Origin: a bacterium
GTDB taxonomy: Bacteria; Bacteroidota; Bacteroidia; Bacteroidales; Bacteroidaceae
Assembly (NCBI GenBank): GCA_004559785.1
Contig: SFXD01000050.1
Span: 1-16,191 of the forward strand
DNA: 16,191 nt
Direction of reading: 5' to 3'
Each line of letters starts with the position of its first letter. The first letter of the stretch is position 1. Of this stretch, positions 7,200-13,757 are shown in pieces. The notes beneath the pieces are model-generated. The model was not told the origin of the DNA and searched no databases. It saw only the letters and a program-made list of their open reading frames with translations. The position numbers and the translations under genes were made by a program.

Positions 7200-7934
7200 G
7201 TGAAACTGATAATAGACATAGGCAACACGGTGGCAAAACTGGTGGCTTTCAGTGGCAGCGAGCCACTGGAGGAAACACGTACGTCCAACGAAACCCTTGC
7301 CGCCCTGCCTGCCTTTGCAAACAAGTATGCCTTCAAGTGTGGCATCCTGAGCTCGGTACGCGACATAACTCCCGAGGCGGAGAGGCAGCTCGGCCAACTG
7401 AGGATTCCCATCTTGCGGTTCAGTTCCACCACTCCAATTCCCATCACCAACAGGTACAAGACCCCCGGCAGCCTCGGCTCGGACAGAATAGCCGCCGCCA
7501 TAGGGGCAAGCACCCTCAAGCCAGACAAGGACTTGCTGATAATAGATGCCGGCACCTGCATCACATACGAGGTGATAGACGCACAGGGCAACTACTGGGG
7601 AGGAAACATTGCGCCAGGGATGCAGATGCGCCTGCATGCACTGCACGAACATACGGCACGCCTGCCCCTGGTATCGGCTGAAGGTCCGGTGCCTGGCATG
7701 GGCTATGACACGGAGACAGCCATAAGGTCGGGAGTGCTGAGGGGCATGAAATACGAGATAGAGGGGTACATCAAGTCGATGAGGGCAAAATACCCCAAGT
7801 TGCTCGTATTCCTCACCGGAGGAGACAAAATCAACTTCGATTCGAAAATAAAGAACATAATCTTTGCGGACAAGTACATCGTGCCGCGAGGACTCAACAA
7901 GATATTGGACTACAATTATGGCAAGATACTTTAG
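7200..7934 (+). CDS. coaX: Type III pantothenate kinase CoaX (244 aa)
   Basis: CoaX phosphorylates pantothenate with ATP, the first step of coenzyme A synthesis, in the cytoplasm. It belongs to the ASKHA fold. The N-terminal phosphate-binding motif is LIIDIGNT (3-10). The pantothenate-site segment GSLGSDRIAAA (90-100) carries the expected catalytic Asp (D95). The second phosphate-binding motif is IIDAGTCITYE (114-124), and GGNIAPG (134-140) follows. Length is normal for the family. I chose GTG at 7200 because family members begin M-x-LIIDIGNT and because the promoter box at 7187-7194 lies just upstream; an ATG at 7176 is in frame but would add eight atypical residues. It is the first gene of an operon and its 3' end overlaps the next gene by 17 nt. 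No feedback site is visible in the DNA. Confidence 0.95.
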   Translation: MKLIIDIGNTVAKLVAFSGSEPLEETRTSNETLAALPAFANKYAFKCGILSSVRDITPEAERQLGQLRIPILRFSSTTPIPITNRYKTPGSLGSDRIAAAIGASTLKPDKDLLIIDAGTCITYEVIDAQGNYWGGNIAPGMQMRLHALHEHTARLPLVSAEGPVPGMGYDTETAIRSGVLRGMKYEIEGYIKSMRAKYPKLLVFLTGGDKINFDSKIKNIIFADKYIVPRGLNKILDYNYGKIL

Positions 7935-9228
7935 ACTGTTGGCCACCATCCTGACGGCGGCATGTAGCCTAACGCTCCACGCCCAGGCAAACGGGAGCAA
8001 CTCGTCATACTCACGCTTCGGACTCGGCACGCTCAACGACCAGTCGCAGGGCTTCAACAAAGGCATGGCAGGGGTTGGCATAGGACTGGCTTCGGGCAGC
8101 CGCGTCAACATAGCCAACCCGGCATCGTACTCCTCCATAGACTCGCTGAGCTTCATCTTCGACGTCGGCATGAACGCCAGCTTAGGCAACATGAAGAGCC
8201 AAGGCACGTCCGTCAACGTGAACAACTGCAACATCGACTACGTTTGCGCCGGGCTTCAACTGACCAAGGGCATCGGACTGTCGTTCGGATTCGTCCCATA
8301 CACGTCCATAGGCTATTCCTTCTCATCAAGTAGCAACGTGGCAACGGGCATGAACTCCATGCAGATGATTTCCAAGACAGACTCATACGAGGGTAGCGGC
8401 GGACTCAACCAAGGTTACATCGGAGTGGGAGCCATGGTCTACAAGGGACTCTCCATCGGTGCCAACATCAGCCTGATATGGGGCAGCTACAGCCACTCGG
8501 TGCAGGAGACCTTCTCCGAAGACGGCGTGGAGAGTAGCAACTATAGCGGATTGAAGTCAATACACAATGCCGACATCAAGACGTACAAGATTGACCTCGG
8601 TGCGCAATACCCAGTGAGACTCACTAACAAGGACATCCTGACCATTGGAGCCACGGCAAGCATCGGACACAAGGTGAAGGGCGAGTCAACGCTCGAAAGG
8701 TACCAGACAAGCGCAGACACGCTGGTGGCACGCAACGCCTTCGACCTGCCATATTCCTATGGGCTGGGACTGGGATGGACGCATGGAAACAACCTCACCG
8801 TAGGAGCCGACTTCAAGCACGAGTTCTGGTCCAAGTGCCACACACCGCAGTATGACAAGAACACCAGGACATACGCACCAGCACTGGGCAGCTACTGTGA
8901 CAGGATCAAGGTCTGTGCAGGCGCACAGTACATCATAGACCCATTCGACAAGCACTACCTGAAGCGCATTCAGTACCGACTGGGAGCACACTACTCCACG
9001 CCATACCTCAAGATAAACGGCAAGGACGGACCAAGGGAATACGGCATCTCTGCCGGACTGGGACTGCCCATCACCAACAACTACAACAGCAGGTCGATGG
9101 TGAACGTCAGCCTGCAATGGATGAGACGAGCACCTCAGACGACCGCCATGATTACGGAGAATTACTTCCTGATGAACATAGGGCTCACCTTCAACGAGGC
9201 ATGGTTCATGAAGTTCAGAATAAAATGA
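7918..9228 (+). CDS. Outer-membrane beta-barrel protein, FadL/OmpP1-like (436 aa)
   Basis: A signal peptide (about residues 1-22, ending LTLHAQA) precedes a mature protein made of many short alternating strands rich in Gly, Ser, Tyr and Asn, such as GIGLSFGFVPYTSIGYSF and YRLGAHYSTPYLKINGKDG. The early segment SSYSRFGLGTLNDQSQG, followed by MAGVGIGL and NIANPASYSSIDSLSF, resembles Bacteroidetes FadL/OmpP1-type barrels, which have an N-terminal hatch and NPA motif. I therefore place it in the outer membrane, perhaps as a transporter of hydrophobic compounds, though the substrate is unknown. The ATG at 7918 lies inside the coaX end and gives a clean signal peptide; an ATG at 7864 would add 18 residues read from coaX in another frame. 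The stop overlaps the lptC start by 4 nt. Its place between coaX and lptC suggests envelope assembly. Confidence 0.85.
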   Translation: MARYFRLLATILTAACSLTLHAQANGSNSSYSRFGLGTLNDQSQGFNKGMAGVGIGLASGSRVNIANPASYSSIDSLSFIFDVGMNASLGNMKSQGTSVNVNNCNIDYVCAGLQLTKGIGLSFGFVPYTSIGYSFSSSSNVATGMNSMQMISKTDSYEGSGGLNQGYIGVGAMVYKGLSIGANISLIWGSYSHSVQETFSEDGVESSNYSGLKSIHNADIKTYKIDLGAQYPVRLTNKDILTIGATASIGHKVKGESTLERYQTSADTLVARNAFDLPYSYGLGLGWTHGNNLTVGADFKHEFWSKCHTPQYDKNTRTYAPALGSYCDRIKVCAGAQYIIDPFDKHYLKRIQYRLGAHYSTPYLKINGKDGPREYGISAGLGLPITNNYNSRSMVNVSLQWMRRAPQTTAMITENYFLMNIGLTFNEAWFMKFRIK

Positions 9229-9944
9229 CGAACCGTCCTGACACTGGAGGCACCAGACCTTCCCCCTTGCAGGCTGCCATTGCCATCTGCATGGCAGCAT
9301 CCATGATGTGGTCGTGCATGGGTAACACCGAACATACGGCGAGCGCAGTTGCCGACTCCGACTCCCTGCCATTCCTGCACTCGGAGGGTATAAGCACGCT
9401 AATCTCCGACTCTGGAATAATACGATACCACATGGTAGCTGAGGAATGGGACATCTACGAAAGGGAGGGCGAATTGTCGACATGGAAGTTCATGAAGGGA
9501 CTCTTCATGGAAAGGTTCGACAAGGAGTTCAGGGTAGACCTCTTCGTGCAATCCGACACGGCATACCTGCACCGACAGCAGATATGGGAACTCAGGGGAA
9601 GGGTGGTCATCAGGAACATGAGGAACGAGGTCTTCCACACGGAGGAGTTGTACTGGGACATGGCACGACACGAAATGTGGAACCACTCACACATGCGCAT
9701 CGTAACACCCGAGCGCGAGCTGGAAGGCACGGAGTTCCGCAGCAACGAGCAGATGACACGCTACTCCGTTGCCAACTCCATTGGGTCATTCCCCGTATCC
9801 GACACGGAAAACGACACCGCCGCCGACACTACTCAGTTAGCCCCCGCTGACACGGTGGCAACAGAAGAACCAATACATGGCACGCCGCAGAAAGAGCCAA
9901 AGAAGAGATTCCTGCCGGCACCCGACAAGAGAGGCAAATTCTAA
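9225..9944 (+). CDS. lptC: LptC-like lipopolysaccharide export protein, predicted lipoprotein (239 aa)
   Basis: LptC is the periplasmic link between the LptBFG transporter and the LptA bridge that carries lipopolysaccharide to the outer membrane. Residues from about 50 show the family's beta-jellyroll pattern: a short SEGISTLISDSGIIRYHM segment, then DLFVQSDTAYL, WELRGRVVIRN and REFEG-type ELEGTEFRSNEQMTRYS. The N terminus is not a plain membrane helix as in E. coli. A hydrophobic stretch ends MMWSC, a plausible lipobox with Cys31 as the lipid site, so I expect a membrane-anchored lipoprotein. The C-terminal 45 residues are rich in Thr, Pro, Glu and Lys and look disordered. I chose the ATG at 9225, which overlaps the previous stop as ATGA; longer upstream starts run inside the barrel gene. 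The stop overlaps the next start by one base. Confidence 0.85.
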   Translation: MTNRPDTGGTRPSPLQAAIAICMAASMMWSCMGNTEHTASAVADSDSLPFLHSEGISTLISDSGIIRYHMVAEEWDIYEREGELSTWKFMKGLFMERFDKEFRVDLFVQSDTAYLHRQQIWELRGRVVIRNMRNEVFHTEELYWDMARHEMWNHSHMRIVTPERELEGTEFRSNEQMTRYSVANSIGSFPVSDTENDTAADTTQLAPADTVATEEPIHGTPQKEPKKRFLPAPDKRGKF

Positions 9945-11248
9945 TGATGGACATAGACTCTACACTACCGATTGAAATAGTGGCAGTACTGCTACTGTCT
10001 GGCTTCTTCTCCGGAATGGAGATTGCATTCGTCTCGAGCAACAAGCTCAGATTCGAGATGGACCGCGAACAGATGTCCTTCTCGTCCAGGCTCATCGACA
10101 CCTTCTACAAGCATCCCAACAACTTCATCTCCACTCTGCTCGTGGGCAACAACATAGCCCTCGTGGTATACGGCATTCTCATGGCAAGGCTGGTGAACGA
10201 ACTTATACTGATTCCAATGGGCATACACGTCAGGGATGGCGAATGCCCCAACGACATCATCTGCCTGCTGACACAGACCCTGCTCAGCACGATGATAGTG
10301 CTCGTCACGGGTGAGTTCCTGCCCAAGACCCTCTTCAAGATCAACCCCAACCGGATGCTCAGCATCTTCGCCCTGCCTGCCTTCGTGTTCTACGTATTGC
10401 TATGGCCCATAAGCAAGTTCACAAGTTCGCTCAGCAAAGGATTCCTGCGGATGGCAGGAATGAAGGTGGAGAAGGACGTAGGAGGCAAGACTTTCACCAA
10501 GGTCGACCTCGACTACCTGATACAGAGCAACATAGACAATATAGACAACGAAGAGGAGATTAAGGACGAGGTGAAGATATTCCAGAATGCACTGGACTTC
10601 AGCACCGTCAAGGTCAGGGACTGCATAGTGCCGCGCACCGAGATCGTGGCAGTGGACGAAAACACAGAGGTGGACCGACTCAAGGCTCTGTTCGTAGAAA
10701 GTGGCTACTCGAAGATAATAGTCTACAAGGGGGACATCGACAACATAACCGGATTCATACACAGTTCGGAAATGTTCCGGCTGTCCGGCAACGACCACTG
10801 GACACATCGCATCAAGGACGTCCCCATCGTACCTGAGACCATGAACGCCCAGAAACTGCTGGGGACGCTCATCAGCCAGAAACGCTCCATAGCAGTAATA
10901 GTGGACGAGTTCGGAGGCACCAGCGGCATCGTCACACTGGAGGACTTGGTAGAGGAAATATTCGGCGAGATAGAGGACGAACACGACAACTCCAACTACA
11001 CTGCAAAGGACATAGGAGGAGGCGAATACATCATATCGGCCCGACTCGAGATAGAGAAAGCCAACGAAATGCTTGGACTCAACCTACCCGAAAGCGACGA
11101 GTACATCACCGTGGGAGGACTTATCCTACACGAGTACCAAAGCTTCCCCAAACTCAATGAAGTGGTTCGCTTCGGACACTGGGAATTCAAGATTCTACAG
11201 AACACCACCACCAAGATTGAACTCGTGAAACTGAAAGTTCTCGACTAA
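9944..11248 (+). CDS. CNNM/CorC-family protein with DUF21, CBS pair and CorC_HlyC domains (434 aa)
   Basis: This inner-membrane family is linked to Mg2+ or Co2+ export and is often annotated as hemolysin; GldE of gliding Bacteroidetes is a relative. The DUF21 membrane part (about 8-165) carries the conserved SGMEIAFVSSNKLR (23-36), LLVGNNIALV (65-74) and TGEFLPKTL (122-130). A tandem CBS pair follows (about 222-335), which in the family binds adenine nucleotides, with VPRTEIVAVD (229-238) and DEFGGTSGIVTLEDLVEEIFGE (321-342). A CorC_HlyC domain ends the protein (about 350-430). All parts look intact and length is typical. The start shares one base with the lptC stop (TAATG); a second ATG follows at once. 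It is the last gene of the overlapping operon; a short T run after the stop has no stem, so read-through to the next gene is possible. Confidence 0.92.
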   Translation: MMDIDSTLPIEIVAVLLLSGFFSGMEIAFVSSNKLRFEMDREQMSFSSRLIDTFYKHPNNFISTLLVGNNIALVVYGILMARLVNELILIPMGIHVRDGECPNDIICLLTQTLLSTMIVLVTGEFLPKTLFKINPNRMLSIFALPAFVFYVLLWPISKFTSSLSKGFLRMAGMKVEKDVGGKTFTKVDLDYLIQSNIDNIDNEEEIKDEVKIFQNALDFSTVKVRDCIVPRTEIVAVDENTEVDRLKALFVESGYSKIIVYKGDIDNITGFIHSSEMFRLSGNDHWTHRIKDVPIVPETMNAQKLLGTLISQKRSIAVIVDEFGGTSGIVTLEDLVEEIFGEIEDEHDNSNYTAKDIGGGEYIISARLEIEKANEMLGLNLPESDEYITVGGLILHEYQSFPKLNEVVRFGHWEFKILQNTTTKIELVKLKVLD

Positions 11249-11295
11249 ACACGCTTTTTTATTTATAAAATAGGTGTCAAATGGTTTTTTTTTAT

Positions 11296-11303
11296 TATCT
11301 TTG
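11296..11303 (+). promoter_or_regulatory. -7 box of the PpiD-like gene
   Basis: TATCTTTG fits TAnnTTTG exactly and follows a T-rich run (11284-11293). Transcription starting near 11307 would give a leader of about 50 nt, made almost only of A and C (repeats of AACA), with no Shine-Dalgarno before the ATG at 11360. No good -33 TTG is seen. Confidence 0.65.
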
Positions 11304-11359
11304 TGCGCTAAAAATGCAAACCAAGAACATAACAACAACAAAATAACACACAAAAACAA

Positions 11360-13513
11360 ATGGCAACATTACAAAAAATCCGCAGCTATGGCAAGATACT
11401 CATCGGAGTGGTGGGACTTGCCCTGTTCGCCTTTATCGCAGAGGAACTCGTCAGGGCCTTCTCCTACACCAGGACCGAGAGTCACCAGCGCATAGGCGAA
11501 ATCTATGGCGAGAACATCAACGTGCAGGACTTCAACAACCTCGTGGAAGAGTACTCCAGCGTAATCAAGTTTACCAATGGGCTGAGCTCGCTCACGGAAG
11601 AGCAGACTGCCAGCATCCGCGACCAGGTTTGGCAGACCTACGTCAACCAGAAACTCATAGAGCATGAATGCGAGAAACTCGGACTGACCGTTACCGACGC
11701 TGAGATGCAGAACATCATCACCACCGGACGCAACCCCATGCTGGCACAGACTCCCTTCCGCACACAGCAGGGAGGCTTCGACGTGAACGCACTCAAGAAC
11801 TTCCTCAACCAGTATGAGGAGATAAGGAACAACAACGAAATCTCCGGCGACATCAAGGAGCAGTACACACAGATGTACAACTACTGGCAATTCGTCGAGA
11901 AGAGCATACGCCAGCAGACTCTTGCACAGAAGTACCAGACCCTGCTCGCAGCAACCCTCGTCAGCAACCCTGTGGCAGCACAGTACGCCTTCGACGGGAA
12001 GACGAACGAGAGCGAGGTCCTCATGGCAGCACTGCCCTACACCACCGTCAAGGACGCTGACGTCACCGTCGAGGACAACGAGCTCAAGGCTAAGTACAAC
12101 GAGATGAAGGAAATCTTCCGTACCTCACAGGAGACACGCAACATCCGATACATCGACGTGGAGGTTACGGCAAGCCAAGAGGACAAGGACGCACTGCAAC
12201 AGGAGATGAACCAGTATGCAGCATCACTCGCCGAGGGTGCAGAGCCAGCCAAGGTGGTACGCGAGGCAGGTAGCTCTGTGGCATACAGCCAGTTGCCCAT
12301 CAGTGCCAAGACCCTCCCACACGACATAGCCGAACGCATCGACAGCATGCAGGTGGGAACGCAGGTAGGTCCCTTCATCCACGCACATGACAATACGACC
12401 AACATCATCCGCCTCATCGGCAAGGTGAGCAGCCCCGACTCGGTGGAGATACGCCAGATAGTAGCACCCGGCACGGACATGGCTTCGGCAGAGAAGACCG
12501 CCGACAGCATCATGACAGCCCTGGCAGGAGGCGAGAACTTCGACAGCATCGCCAAGAAGTACAACCAGCCAGCCACCAAGACATGGGTGACAAGCGAGCA
12601 GTACGAGGGCATGACGATTGACGAGAACAACCGCAAGTTCATCCAGACTATTACCACCGCAAGCGTTGGCTCGTACAACAAGATTGTAATGGACGGACAG
12701 GGAGTGATGGTGGCTCAGGTAACAGACCGCCGCAACATCATCACCAAGTACGACGTGGCAGTAATCAAGCGCACCATCGACTTCAGCAAGGACACATACA
12801 GCAAGGCATACAACAAGTTCAGCTCGTTCCTCGCTGGCAACGCTACTGCAGCCGACATCGAGGCTAACGCCGCAAAAGAGGGTTACAACATCCAGACACG
12901 CAAGGGCATGGGCAGCAGCGAGCACTATGTGGCAGGCGTTCGCAGCACACGTGATGCCATGCGATGGATTTTCGATGGCGACACCAAGCCAGGAGCCGTT
13001 TCACCCCTGTACGAATGCGGTGACAACGACCACCTCCTAGTGGTAATCCTCGATGGCGTGAACCCCAAGGGCTACGCAAACATGGATGACGAGCAGGTGA
13101 AGTCCTTCCTTACCACCGAGGTGCAGAAGGACAAGAAGGCAGCCATCCTGTTGGAGAAAATGGAAGCAGCCAAGAGCATAGAGGACGTTGCCAAGATGGA
13201 AGGCGCAGTAACGGATACCATCAAGCACATCAACTTCGCAAGCAACGCCTTCATATCCAAGGTAGGTGCCAGCGAACCAGCTTTGAGCGGCTCGGTTAGC
13301 TCAGCCAAGCAGGGTGACTTCAAGGCAGGCATAAAGGGCAACTCGGCAGTATATGCCTACAAGGTACTCGCACAGGACAAGACGGCAGGCGAGTTCGACA
13401 AGAAGAAGGAAGAGAGAACCGCAGCACAGATGATGCTCCGCTCGCTGGGCAACTTCACGAGCGAACTCTACGACAAGGCTGACGTGGTGGACCACAGATA
13501 CCTGTTCTACTAA
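11360..13513 (+). CDS. PpiD/SurA-like periplasmic chaperone with degenerate parvulin repeats (717 aa)
   Basis: One membrane helix (about 11-33) anchors a large periplasmic part. Residues about 40-215 form a SurA-type N-terminal chaperone domain (FNNLVEEYSS, IRDQVWQTYVNQKLIEHE, GGFDVNALKNFL). After it I see three stretches that end like parvulin domains: about 252-356 (ending VGTQVGPFI...IIRLIGKV), 362-458 (VEIRQIVA...GVMVAQVTDRR) and 465-567 (DVAVIKRT...LLVVILDGV). The parvulin SHIL histidine is Q366 in the clearest copy, and the GGDLGW segment is missing, so proline isomerisation is doubtful. Its likely task is to help outer-membrane or secreted proteins fold as they leave Sec, fitting neighbours lptC and the barrel gene. 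The start follows an A-rich leader and gives a typical PpiD N terminus. The gene has its own promoter and terminator. Confidence 0.9.
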   Translation: MATLQKIRSYGKILIGVVGLALFAFIAEELVRAFSYTRTESHQRIGEIYGENINVQDFNNLVEEYSSVIKFTNGLSSLTEEQTASIRDQVWQTYVNQKLIEHECEKLGLTVTDAEMQNIITTGRNPMLAQTPFRTQQGGFDVNALKNFLNQYEEIRNNNEISGDIKEQYTQMYNYWQFVEKSIRQQTLAQKYQTLLAATLVSNPVAAQYAFDGKTNESEVLMAALPYTTVKDADVTVEDNELKAKYNEMKEIFRTSQETRNIRYIDVEVTASQEDKDALQQEMNQYAASLAEGAEPAKVVREAGSSVAYSQLPISAKTLPHDIAERIDSMQVGTQVGPFIHAHDNTTNIIRLIGKVSSPDSVEIRQIVAPGTDMASAEKTADSIMTALAGGENFDSIAKKYNQPATKTWVTSEQYEGMTIDENNRKFIQTITTASVGSYNKIVMDGQGVMVAQVTDRRNIITKYDVAVIKRTIDFSKDTYSKAYNKFSSFLAGNATAADIEANAAKEGYNIQTRKGMGSSEHYVAGVRSTRDAMRWIFDGDTKPGAVSPLYECGDNDHLLVVILDGVNPKGYANMDDEQVKSFLTTEVQKDKKAAILLEKMEAAKSIEDVAKMEGAVTDTIKHINFASNAFISKVGASEPALSGSVSSAKQGDFKAGIKGNSAVYAYKVLAQDKTAGEFDKKKEERTAAQMMLRSLGNFTSELYDKADVVDHRYLFY

Positions 13514-13538
13514 GAGACAACCCACAATTACATATAGT

Positions 13539-13580
13539 TTCGCCCAGACGCTGAAAGATGCAGTCTGGGCGAACCTTTTT
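13539..13580 (+). terminator. Intrinsic terminator after the PpiD-like gene
   Basis: TTCGCCCAGAC (13539-13549) pairs perfectly with GTCTGGGCGAA (13563-13573) to give an 11-bp, GC-rich stem with a 13-nt loop. CCTTTTTAT follows directly. This is a classic factor-independent terminator 25 nt after the stop codon, and it isolates the GH43 gene from the upstream operon. Confidence 0.93.
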
Positions 13581-13604
13581 ATGGGTATTTGTTTTTATAT
13601 CCTG

Positions 13605-13635
13605 TTGCAAAACTGAGATAATTATGGTATCTTTG
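13605..13635 (+). promoter_or_regulatory. Distal promoter (P1) of the GH43 gene
   Basis: A -33 TTG (13605-13607) is separated by 20 nt from the -7 box TATCTTTG (13628-13635), which matches the Bacteroidetes consensus in both boxes and spacing. Transcription should start near 13639, leaving a leader of about 119 nt that runs through P2. Confidence 0.72.
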
Positions 13636-13660
13636 CAGAAAATAGGCTGCACTCGGCAAA

Positions 13661-13681
13661 AAGCTCAAGCATGCTTGGCTT
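13661..13681. promoter_or_regulatory. Dyad over the -33 box of P2, operator candidate
   Basis: CAAGCATGCTTG (13666-13677) is a perfect 12-bp palindrome. It extends outward with AAGC (13661-13664) and GCTT (13678-13681) after one unpaired base. Its right arm contains the -33 TTG of P2 (13675-13677), and it lies downstream of the P1 start. A bound protein could block P2 and obstruct transcription from P1. Confidence 0.45.
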
Positions 13682-13706
13682 GTTGCTCTCGTTTGCACTA
13701 TCTTTG
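13675..13706 (+). promoter_or_regulatory. Proximal promoter (P2) of the GH43 gene
   Basis: TTG (13675-13677), a 21-nt spacer and TATCTTTG (13699-13706) again fit the Bacteroidetes promoter. The start would fall near 13710, giving a leader of about 48 nt before the ATG at 13758. The leader is AT-rich and has no Shine-Dalgarno. Confidence 0.7.
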
Positions 13707-13757
13707 TCCGATAATTGTTTTTTTAGTCCAACTGTATTATCTTCTATAACTAAGAAT

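Noticed and set aside
7173..8234. Open frame of 353 codons on the minus strand
   Set aside because: It is antisense to coaX and the barrel gene, both supported by motifs and signal peptide, and encodes no recognisable domain.
13671..13757. Earlier GH43 start at 13671
   Set aside because: It lies upstream of P2, has no proper signal peptide, and would bury the clear one that begins at 13758.
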